This document shows positions 1 to 6,300 of a DNA stretch of 7,277 nt, in pieces. Position numbers and translations under genes: made by a program. Source of the DNA: DASREM01 sp035652095 (GTDB lineage: Bacteria; Acidobacteriota; Terriglobia; Terriglobales; Acidobacteriaceae); NCBI GenBank assembly GCA_035652095.1, contig DASREM010000008.1, forward strand, positions 1 through 7,277, in the 5' to 3' direction. Positions within the stretch are counted from its first letter, which is position 1. Each line of letters starts with the position of its first letter. A model generated the notes under the pieces. It saw only the letters and a program-made list of their open reading frames with translations, searched no databases and had not been told where the DNA came from.

Positions 1-166
1 CTATGATTTTTTGTAGATGAGTACCTGCTGGCGTATGTGATTCCGGAACTTGGGACGGGCACACTTTACCCAGCGACTGGGACGTGCGCTGGGTGGGACC
101 ACCTCCGCGCAAGTCGGGGAGCGGCGCTTGCGCATGCCGGGCGACCGCGGGTGATCGACGGACGGG
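1..166. other. Left-edge segment without a recognisable gene
   Basis: A plus-strand frame is open from 7 to a TGA at 175-177, but its translation matches nothing I recognise. It does not supply the N-terminal flavin-binding part that the oxidoreductase immediately downstream lacks. The last few codons (about 151-166) may be eroded oxidoreductase sequence. Dropping one G from the GGG at 164-166 joins this frame to the downstream one as VIDGR-LVIDLSRM, which resembles the family. Whether 1-140 is a foreign junction or badly eroded coding sequence cannot be told from the window. Confidence 0.35.
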
Positions 167-1279
167 TTGGTGATTGACTTGTCTCGAATGAAAACCGTTC
201 GCGTCGATCCCGCCCATCACGTCGCCCAGGCCGATCCGGGCCTGCTGCTTGCGGAATTCGATCACGAGACCCAGGCCTTTGGCATGGCGACGACACTCGG
301 GACATTCTCCGTCACCGGAATTTCTGGGCTGACGCTTGGCGGTGGCCTGGGCTGGCTTATGGGAAAGCATGGGCTGGCTTGCGACAATTTGATCTCGGTT
401 GATGTTGTCACTGCCGACGGCGAACTCCTGAGAGCCAACACCGAAGAGAATTCTGACCTCTTCTGGGGCTTGCGTGGGGGCAGCGGCAACTTCGGTGTAG
501 CGACGCGCCTGGAGTTTCAGCTTCACCCGGTTGGGCCTCTATTCGCTGGATTGGTGGCGTTTCCCATCTCGCAGGCAGCCGACGTGCTCCGCTTCTACCT
601 CGACTACTCGGCGACGGCTCCAGATGAGCTCGGTTTAATGGCTGCTCTGATCACACTTCCTGATGGCAATACCGTTGTTGGTGTGGAAGGCTGCTACAAC
701 GGCCCGGTCGAGAAGGGCGAACGAGTCCTGCACCCGTTGCGTTCGTTTGGCCCGCCCGCGATCGATCTGTTTCAAATGATGCCTTACACAGCCGTTCAAA
801 AGATGAACGACTGGTGGGCGATTCCTGGCCAGCAACATTACTGGAAATCGGGCTTCCTGCGCGAACTGAATGATGCCGCCATTCACACAATCGCGGAATT
901 TGCCATGCGTAAACCGTCGCTTGGCTCTGCGGTTGCGCTGGAATTCATCCATGGCGCAGCGCGGAGGATTGCACCAGATGCAACTGCCTTTGCTCACCGC
1001 GATGCCCAATACAACTTTCTCATGCTGGGCCGTTGGGAGTCCCCAGCCGAGACTGAGACCGGCATGCGCTGGGTGCGTGAGTTCTGGAGCGCTATGCAAC
1101 CGTTCCTGAGCGCTGGGGTTTACGTGAACTACTTGAGTGAAAATGAAGGCGGAGACAGGGTGCGCAGCGCTTATGGCATGAATTATGAGCGTTTAGTACA
1201 AGTCAAAGCCAAGTACGATCCGACCAACTTCTTCTGCATGAACCATAACATTCGTACGGCTAACGCGGCGGCACTCTGA
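167..1279 (+). pseudogene. FAD-binding oxidoreductase (BBE family), 5'-truncated
   Basis: This is the C-terminal four-fifths of a berberine-bridge-enzyme-like FAD-linked oxidoreductase, a family that oxidises sugars, alkaloids or other secondary metabolites with covalently bound flavin. The second half of the FAD_binding_4 domain is clear: VIDLSRM at residues 2-8, then GLTLGGGLGWL and LFWGLRGGSGNFGV. The C-terminal BBE domain is also clear: YVNYLSENEGG, AYGMNYERL and KYDPTNFFCMNHNIR. Family members run about 450-480 residues and this frame gives 370. The missing N-terminus contains the P-loop and the GGGH-type histidine that anchors FAD. The frame is closed upstream by TGA at 152-154, so only a TTG at 167 or an internal codon could serve as a start. 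The site where bicovalent members carry the second anchoring Cys holds TFSVTG here, as in monocovalent bacterial relatives. The rest of the frame is intact and well conserved, so the truncation is probably recent. Family assignment is firm; the pseudogene call is inferred from the lost cofactor site. Confidence 0.85.
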
Positions 1280-1456
1280 TCCTTGCTTGAGAGTTGGGTC
1301 CGGCGATCCCCGCATCCGATATCAATCCTTTCACCAGTCGGCGTTCTCGAAAATGTTACAACCGCCTACGATGGCAAGAGTTCGTGCCGACGGTCCGAGC
1401 AGAGACGCAATCGGCAAGGGAGCCGGAATCACTCAGCCGGCTGCGTTCAGTCCTTC

Positions 1457-1465
1457 TGATATAAT
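1457..1465 (+). promoter_or_regulatory. Extended -10 promoter element upstream of tRNA-Pro
   Basis: TGATATAAT gives a perfect TATAAT hexamer (1460-1465) preceded by the TG of an extended -10. No good -35 lies 16-18 bases upstream, which extended -10 promoters tolerate. Transcription would start near 1472 and reach the tRNA after a leader of about 80 nt. This is the best promoter candidate for the tRNA gene; it is a sequence match only. Confidence 0.5.
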
Positions 1466-1484
1466 GAGGTCGCGAGTTGACCTC
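1466..1484. repeat. Inverted repeat GAGGTC-N7-GACCTC directly after the -10 box
   Basis: GAGGTC (1466-1471) and GACCTC (1479-1484) are perfect reverse complements separated by 7 bases, and the repeat starts one base after TATAAT. It covers the expected transcription start. It could be an operator or form a small 5' hairpin in the tRNA precursor. No named regulator can be assigned from it. Confidence 0.45.
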
Positions 1485-1541
1485 TGCCGCGTCAGTCGGC
1501 CGTTCCTGCCTCTCTGCCGCGTCAGGCAGCTGTTTCTGCCT
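1482..1541 (+). repeat. Two tandem copies of a 30-bp repeat in the tRNA leader
   Basis: Copy 1 (1482-1511) and copy 2 (1512-1541) both begin with CTCTGCCGCGTCAG and end with CTGCCT. By eye they agree at 26 of 30 positions, the four differences lying in the middle. They sit between the promoter candidate and the tRNA. The first copy overlaps the right arm of the preceding palindrome. Function is unknown. Confidence 0.7.
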
Positions 1542-1554
1542 CTAATCTTTCTGT

Positions 1555-1631
<77 letters not shown>

Positions 1632-1644
1632 ATTTTCATTCTGC

Positions 1645-1678
1645 GCCCTTCGGAAGATGATGTCGAAGGGCTTTCTGT
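1645..1678 (+). terminator. Candidate rho-independent terminator after tRNA-Pro
   Basis: GCCCTTCG (1645-1652) and CGAAGGGC (1664-1671) form a perfect 8-bp stem with an 11-nt loop, followed by TTTCTGT. It lies 14 bases past the tRNA CCA, the right place to end a tRNA transcript. The same bases encode the KPFDIIFRRA stretch of the recombinase on the other strand, so the palindrome could be coincidental. The T-run is short. Confidence 0.45.
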
Positions 1679-3060
1679 AAGTGGGCCATAGATTTACGCC
1701 GTCGGTTGCGCAGTTCAAAAGCACCGATTTCAGCAATTCGCCACGTTCTGCGTGATTTCTCGTAACGTAAAGAAAACGCGCCTTCTGCGTGAGTTCAAAA
1801 ATCCTTTCGACCGTCAGCACATTGGCCGACGTGATCGACCGATTCAGGGCGGATAGCGCGGTTTCGAGCGAGTGCTCCTGATCGCGATACTCGGTCATCT
1901 TTCGCGTCCAGAACACCTCATCAATTTTGCCGTCCAGCTTGTCCTCGTACATCTGGTCCATGCGCGTCCGTAAGGCCGCGAGTCGCTGCCGGATGGTGTT
2001 CTGCTGCTCGATCCGTTCCGCCTCGGCCCGGTGCGTATCTAACCGCAGGGAATCTACAATCTGCCTTGCAACGGATTCGGGAACATAAATCTGATCCAGC
2101 AGCGCACCAAGCTGCTCGGAGACCTCGACCTCTCTCATGTACGGCAGGTCGCACTTGCCGCGTGGGTGCGAGCAGCGGTAAATAGACGTACTTTTCCTTC
2201 TGCCGTTCTGCCGTGACGGTGCAGCCGTCGTGAGCACATCGCAAAAGCCCCGCAAAGGCGAAATCATGTTTCCGGTGCCTCGGCCTATTGCGTCCCGTAA
2301 ATACCCGCTGCACGCGGTCGAAGAGCGCAGGATCGATCAGCGGCGGATGACTGCCCTTGTATTCGGCCGACTGCCACGTGAAATACCCGAGATAGAACCT
2401 GTTCTTGAGAATCTTCTCCAGATAGGCCCGGCTGAGCTTCGTTCCCGTTTCGGCAATTACCGCTCTGCGGAGCGTGCTCAACGAGTAATTTCCCGATCCA
2501 TACATCTCAAATATGCGTTTCAGGATCGGAGCTTTTTCGGGATCGACATCGATAGCGCGTTACTCGATTGTTCCGATATCCGAAGGGGGCATGGCCAGGA
2601 TAAGTTCCCTGCTCGGCTTTTTCCCGCATTCCCTTCTTAACTTCTTCGCGGAGATTCTCGGAATAGTTCCGTGCGACAGCGACGTGAATGTCGTGCATGA
2701 ACTTGTCCTGTGACCGGGAATCCCTGCCGATGACGCGGCCCTCTTTTACGAGATGGATTTCGACGCCCCGGCTTTCGATTAGTTCCTCGAACGCGAGACT
2801 GTCTTTACGGTTACGGTACAGCCGGTCGGTCTTCTCTACCAGCACTGTGCGGCACTCGGGATGCGACTGCAAGAGTCGCAGCATCTCGCCGAACTCCTTG
2901 CGGCCGGGATTCTTGGCGGACTCAACGTCGATAAATTCCCTCAAAACTCGGAATTCGCACACTCGGGCGTAATCGGATAGCAGTTTCCGCTGCGCCGGGA
3001 TCGAGTAGCCCTCGCGTTCCTGCTCACGGCTTGAGACTCGGGCGTACAACACTGCACTCG

Positions 3061-3234
3061 TCATGTCGCGCCTCGTGTTTTCGTAGATTTGCGTTTTGCA
3101 TTTGCCCACCTTGTCTTTGCGGCGGTGCGAGCGATTTCTTTTCGCCGTTCGGGAGAGATCGTCTCCAGGCGCTTTCTCCCGCCGATCCGGCCTTGCCGCT
3201 GAAAAAACGCCCGCACGTCATCGGGGAGCTTCAT
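3061..3234 (-). CDS. Small basic protein (57 aa) preceding the recombinase
   Basis: The gene reads MKLPDDVRAFFQRQGRIGGR and ends in TKTRGAT; the middle holds SPERRKEIARTAAKTRW. It is strongly basic (rich in Arg and Lys), with no membrane segment or signal peptide. The motif pattern G-x-x-GG-(K/R)-R ... SPERR-x-EIA-x-x-AA-x-x-RW is one I associate with small uncharacterised bacterial proteins; I cannot name a function. An in-frame TGA lies four codons before the ATG, which fixes the start. Its TGA overlaps the recombinase ATG as ATGA, so the two are probably translationally coupled and co-transcribed from the promoter at 3246-3274. The predicted transcript would begin only about 5 nt before the ATG, leaving no room for a ribosome binding site. 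By position and charge it might be a DNA-binding accessory or directionality factor of the recombinase; that is inference only. Confidence 0.8.
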   Translation of the reverse strand: MKLPDDVRAFFQRQGRIGGRKRLETISPERRKEIARTAAKTRWANAKRKSTKTRGAT

Positions 3235-3245
3235 AAGGGCACTTC

Positions 3246-3274
3246 ATTATGCTTAGGCCCATAGCATGTGTCAA
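3246..3274 (-). promoter_or_regulatory. Strong sigma-70-type promoter for the small protein and recombinase
   Basis: On the minus strand TTGACA (3274-3269) is followed by exactly 17 bases and then CATAAT (3251-3246), one mismatch from the full consensus. The expected start of transcription is near 3239, and the first ATG is at 3234. This is the best-matched promoter in the window, and it predicts an almost leaderless mRNA. Confidence 0.75.
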
Positions 3275-3674
3275 CTCGCAAACTGCCGCGACACCGAATT
3301 CCGGTATCGCTCGTAGATTTCTTGTCGTGAGACGCCTGCTGCTGCCGGCGGAATGAAATCGGCGTACGTCTGCAGCGTCCGCGCTCCGTGGCCATTCGGA
3401 TCGCGAATTGCCGTGGAGGCGAACAGGTAGGACCGGAAAGCCTTGCATTTCCTGGTATCTCGACGTTGGGCAAGGCACGCCGGGGACCATGACCTGGAAT
3501 GGTCGCCAGAGCGAGATCGAAATCTTAGAACGCCAATATAGGCTCGACCTTTTCGTCGTGTTCGAGCCGCCACCCAATGCTCCCGGCCCAATCAGTTGGG
3601 AGAGCAGCGGGCCATTTTTTCCCGGTGGGCTGCCATCGCTCGGCAAAAGAAGGTAGTCCCCTGAAGGCAAGAAG
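3275..3674. other. Stretch with no supported gene
   Basis: Several frames stay open here on both strands, as is usual at this base composition, but none shows a recognisable domain, a convincing start with a ribosome binding site, or consistent coding character. The only fragment that caught the eye is the minus-strand translation around 3271-3420 (GHGARTLQTYADFIPP), which faintly resembles the tail of a tyrosine recombinase but has wrong spacing. The stretch separates the recombinase promoter from the methylase fragment and probably consists of decayed mobile or defence DNA. Confidence 0.5.
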
Positions 3675-3753
3675 TTGTCGATCCCCAAGGAATGCAAGCG
3701 CCTGGCCGAAAATTGACTTGCCCATCGTCATGGTGAGCAAGCACTCGGCGCGG
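3675..3753 (+). pseudogene. N-terminal remnant of a DUF1156 methylase gene
   Basis: The translation IPKECKRLAE, then after a one-base shift IDLPIVMVSKHSAR, aligns with residues 2-25 of the methylase starting at 4297 (IPKECKRLAEVDFPIAVVS). By eye 57 of 72 aligned bases agree (3681-3753 against 4300-4371), with one extra A near 3710-3712 that breaks the frame at TGA. Many of the differences are at third codon positions, so the two copies diverged while still coding and are not a recent tandem duplication. Similarity stops abruptly after the HSAR codons. A TTG at 3675 would be the original start, or the start may have been lost. It cannot make a functional protein. Confidence 0.75.
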
Positions 3754-3769
3754 CAACCCGTGTTAAACT

Positions 3770-3790
3770 GCCGCTAAAAGGGGCAGCGGC
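3770..3790. repeat. Inverted repeat just upstream of hicB
   Basis: GCCGCT (3770-3775) and AGCGGC (3785-3790) are perfect reverse complements around a 9-nt loop that contains the likely hicB ribosome binding site AGGGG (3779-3783). It ends three bases before the hicB ATG. It could be an operator for the toxin-antitoxin operon, or an mRNA hairpin that exposes or limits ribosome access. Confidence 0.45.
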
Positions 3791-3793
3791 CCT

Positions 3794-4006
3794 ATGAGAC
3801 TGGAAGACTACAAGACCGTTCTGTACCGCCAGGAAGACGGCTCCTGGGTGGCGGAAATACCGGCTATCTCCGGCTGCTATGCGCTGATGCCCACCCGCGA
3901 GGCGGCCCTTGAGGAATTGTCGAGCGTTTTTAAAATGATTTCCGAGGAGTACGCGGAAAAGGGGCTCGCGCTCCCGGCGGACACCACGGAAATCGTTCAT
4001 GCCTAG
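3794..4006 (+). CDS. hicB: HicB-type antitoxin
   Basis: This is the antitoxin of a type II HicBA toxin-antitoxin pair; it binds and blocks the HicA mRNA interferase. The 70-residue sequence has the partial RNase H-like HicB fold: a first strand YKTVLYRQEDGSWVAEIPAI, then SGCYALMPTREAALEEL leading into a helix FKMISEEYAEKG. The match to the UPF0150/HicB family is clear. It ends soon after this fold (ADTTEIVHA) with no room for the C-terminal ribbon-helix-helix or helix-turn-helix that longer HicB proteins use to bind their operator. Autoregulation by HicB itself is therefore uncertain. AGGGG lies about 10 bases before the ATG. The gene overlaps hicA by 8 nt (ATGCCTAG), the usual coupling in these operons. 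The order is antitoxin then toxin; both orders occur in the family. Confidence 0.87.
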   Translation: MRLEDYKTVLYRQEDGSWVAEIPAISGCYALMPTREAALEELSSVFKMISEEYAEKGLALPADTTEIVHA

Positions 4007-4214
4007 CGCCACGGCGCGCGAGCTCCAGGCCGTCGCGCGGCGCCTGGGTTTCACCAAGACCAGACAAACCGGAAGCCACGAGCGCTGGAATCATGCCGAC
4101 GGGCGCGCCGTGACCATTCCGTTGCATGGAGGCCGGGAGATCGGCCCGCCCCTGTTTTTCAAAATTCTCCGGCAACTGGGCGTTACCCTCGACGAATTTC
4201 AGAAATTGAAGTGA
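3999..4214 (+). CDS. hicA: HicA-type toxin (mRNA interferase)
   Basis: HicA is a small double-stranded-RNA-binding-fold ribonuclease that cleaves mRNA, stopping growth when its antitoxin is lost. The 71-residue protein has the family layout: N-terminal helix ARELQAVARRLGF, then the catalytic loop KTRQTGSHERW with His27, a strand AVTIPLHGG, and the closing helices LFFKILRQLGVTLDEF. Length and His are both normal, so the toxin looks intact. GGAA sits 7 bases before the ATG, inside the end of hicB. The next gene starts 82 bases after the stop, so hicBA may be transcribed on into the methylase. The pair lies between a methylase remnant and the larger methylase gene, consistent with a stabilising module in a defence island. 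Confidence 0.9.
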   Translation: MPSATARELQAVARRLGFTKTRQTGSHERWNHADGRAVTIPLHGGREIGPPLFFKILRQLGVTLDEFQKLK

Positions 4215-4296
4215 GCGAGCCATCGCCTGTAGAGTGTTCCCCGGCGGTTTCCGGTAAACGCGCGGTCAACACCCTGCGGAGGCGAAGTTCAGACCT

Positions 4297-6246
4297 GTGA
4301 TCCCGAAGGAATGCAAGCGCCTCGCCGAAGTTGATTTTCCAATTGCGGTCGTGAGCCGCCATTCGGCGCGGGAGAAGTCCATCCGCCACGGCCATCCCTC
4401 GACGCTGCACCTGTGGTGGGCGCGGCGGCCGCTGGCGGCCTGCCGGGCCATGCTGATGGCGCTGCTGCTGCCCGATCCTGCCGATCCCAACTGCCCGGAA
4501 GAGTTCAAAGAGCGCGCCCGCAGAAGCCTGCCCCGTGCCCGCTATACTGCGCCGGCTTCGGACCTGGACCTGCGCAGGGAGCTGCTGCGCTTCATCGGCG
4601 ACTTTGCCAACTGGGACAACTCTGCCAACCCGGTCTTCCTGGAAGCCGCGCGGGGCCTGGTGCGGGCGGCGCACGGCCAGGCGCAGCCCGGCGGAGCATT
4701 GGAGTACGAGCCGCCGCTGGTGGTGGATCCCTTTGCCGGCGGCGGCTCGATTCCGCTCGAAGCTCTGCGTCTCGGCTGTGATGCCTTCGCCAGCGACCTG
4801 AATCCCGTGGCCTGTCTGATCCTCAAGGTGATGCTGGAAGACATTCCGCGCCACGGCCCCGGCCTGGCCGACGAACTGCGCCGGGTGGGAGCGGAGATCA
4901 GGGCCGCGGCGGAAAAGGAATTAGCCGAGTTCTACCCGCCCGATCCGGACGGATTCAGGCCCATTGCCTATCTGTGGGCCCGAACCGTCCAGTGTGATAG
5001 CTGCGGGGCGGAAATCCCGCTGGTGCGCTCGTTCTGGCTTTGCAAAAAGGCCAAGCGCAAGCGGGCGTTGCGCTTCAAAGTTGTGCGGCCAAAAGACGGC
5101 GTGCCGCGGATTGAGTTCGAGATTTTCGAGCCCAGGGGTGAGCAAGACGTGGCGGGCGGCACTGTCGCCCGCGCCAAGGCCACATGCCTTGCCTGCCGGA
5201 CGGTGCTGGTGCCCGACCGAGTGCGGGCGCAACTGGCCGCGCAGCGCGGCGGGGCGGACGTGGTCTTCGACGACCAGGGCAGGCGCACCGCCGGGGCGCG
5301 GCTGCTCGCCGTGGTCACGCTCAAGCCCAGCGAGCAGGGCCGCCACTACCGCCTGCCCAACCAGTGCGACTATAACGCTGTCTGGCGGGCGCAGCGAAGG
5401 CTCGCCGAGCTGCTGGACACCGAGCCGTACAAGCGCGGATTCCTGGCCTACGTCTGGGAAACAGTGGGCCGGCTGGCGCTCGAGGAGGTTCTGGGCACCG
5501 CCGAGGCCCGCGCCCGCAACGGCGCGGCCGGAGCGCTGGAAGAAGACTCGCGCCTGACCGCGCTCTTCCTCTGGACATTGCAAAGCACGCAGAGCGATGC
5601 CAACGGCGCAAATGGCAAGAACGAGGACGAAAGCGCCGAAAACGAGTCCGACGCCGAGGACGAGGAGGAGGAAGGCGCAAAGGCAAAGAAGAAGAAGAGC
5701 GGCTACACGCTGATCTACGACGTGGCCCGCCGCTTCGCCCAGCCGCTCGGCATCCATTTGGAGAAGTGGGAAGGCCGGATCATCGAAACCGAGAAAGGCA
5801 TTGTGCGCCTGCTGCCGGTGATTGAGCGCGCCGAGCAACTGTTTGGCGAAGCCGATGCTGTCGCCATCTCCCGCCGGATCGAAGAGGACGCCAAGGCCTC
5901 CCGCAACCTGGCATTCTCGTTCATGCAAGACCCCGGCGCTGCTCCGGAGATCAAGGCCCGCGGCCATGGGCGAAAAACGGCTGGCAAGGGCGGATCAAAG
6001 GCTGAAGGCACAGCGGCAGCCGCCGCGCCCGCCCCGCAGCCCTCAACCACCCTGGACCGCCTGCACGCGGCCATGCTCCTCCAGCGCAGCGGCCAGACCA
6101 ACGGCCTCCGGGCATTGCTCAAAGACGAGATGCAGCGCGGCCCCGACTTCCTGCGGCTCGCGAACGCCCTCTCGCGCCTCTACCCGAAAGAGAGCGAAGA
6201 GAAGCGCCTGCTGGATGCCATGCTATTGGCGGTGCCGAAAAATTGA
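4297..6246 (+). CDS. DUF1156/COG1743 zinc-ribbon adenine DNA methylase, probable internal deletion
   Basis: This family contains adenine-specific DNA methylases with an inserted zinc ribbon, usually found in phage-defence loci beside DUF499 ATPases and helicases. The N-terminal DUF1156 region is typical: HSAREKSIRHGHPSTLHLWW, residues 22-41. SAM-binding motif I is DPFAGGGS (144-151), followed by DLNP (167-170). Zinc-ribbon cysteines are visible at CDSC (233-236), C249 and CLAC (297-300). The usual length is about 900-1,000 aa; this has 649. It runs from the conserved HYRLPNQCDYNAVWRAQRRL straight to a C-terminal region (FLAYVWETVGRLALEEVLG, YTLIYDVARRF). No (D/N)PPY motif occurs anywhere. About 300-350 residues with the catalytic tetrad thus seem missing near residue 375 (about 5420), in frame. 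An acidic-then-lysine linker spans about 442-470. The GTG start follows GGAGG at 4278-4282, 14 bases away, longer than usual. Family is sure; the deletion is inferred from family layout. It is probably unable to methylate. Confidence 0.85.
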   Translation: MIPKECKRLAEVDFPIAVVSRHSAREKSIRHGHPSTLHLWWARRPLAACRAMLMALLLPDPADPNCPEEFKERARRSLPRARYTAPASDLDLRRELLRFIGDFANWDNSANPVFLEAARGLVRAAHGQAQPGGALEYEPPLVVDPFAGGGSIPLEALRLGCDAFASDLNPVACLILKVMLEDIPRHGPGLADELRRVGAEIRAAAEKELAEFYPPDPDGFRPIAYLWARTVQCDSCGAEIPLVRSFWLCKKAKRKRALRFKVVRPKDGVPRIEFEIFEPRGEQDVAGGTVARAKATCLACRTVLVPDRVRAQLAAQRGGADVVFDDQGRRTAGARLLAVVTLKPSEQGRHYRLPNQCDYNAVWRAQRRLAELLDTEPYKRGFLAYVWETVGRLALEEVLGTAEARARNGAAGALEEDSRLTALFLWTLQSTQSDANGANGKNEDESAENESDAEDEEEEGAKAKKKKSGYTLIYDVARRFAQPLGIHLEKWEGRIIETEKGIVRLLPVIERAEQLFGEADAVAISRRIEEDAKASRNLAFSFMQDPGAAPEIKARGHGRKTAGKGGSKAEGTAAAAAPAPQPSTTLDRLHAAMLLQRSGQTNGLRALLKDEMQRGPDFLRLANALSRLYPKESEEKRLLDAMLLAVPKN

Positions 6247-6300
6247 CCAATTTCCCGCTAAGCGCTCGCCAGTGTCTCACTTAAAATTGCGGTAGAGCGT

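Noticed and set aside
1481..1545. Possible CRISPR array in the tRNA leader
   Set aside because: The two repeats are directly adjacent with no spacer, imperfect, and not accompanied by cas genes.
3024..3221. Alternative 65-codon minus-strand frame over the recombinase start
   Set aside because: The neighbouring frame gives the motif-bearing 57-aa protein with promoter and ATGA coupling; this frame has neither motif nor ribosome binding site.
3470..3490. GCCGGGGACC as a second copy of the tRNA-Pro end (attR)
   Set aside because: Only a few bases agree with the tRNA, and the T-arm and acceptor sequence around them is absent.
3271..3591. Minus-strand frame with GHGARTLQTYADFIPP, reminiscent of a tyrosine-recombinase tail
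   Set aside because: The His-to-Tyr spacing is one residue off, the upstream arginine box is missing, and the N-terminal half matches nothing. The resemblance is too weak to call.
3525..3740. Minus-strand frame rich in Trp overlapping the methylase remnant
   Set aside because: It runs antisense to a stretch that aligns with a known gene, and it has no recognisable motif.
3713..3741. TTGACT as a -35 box for hicBA
   Set aside because: No -10-like hexamer lies at 16-18 bases, and the bases belong to the conserved coding remnant of the methylase.
4921..5967. A 348-codon open frame on the minus strand opposite the methylase
   Set aside because: It lies entirely antisense to a clearly recognisable protein, has a Leu/Gly/Ala-rich composition typical of high-GC shadow frames, and shows no domain.
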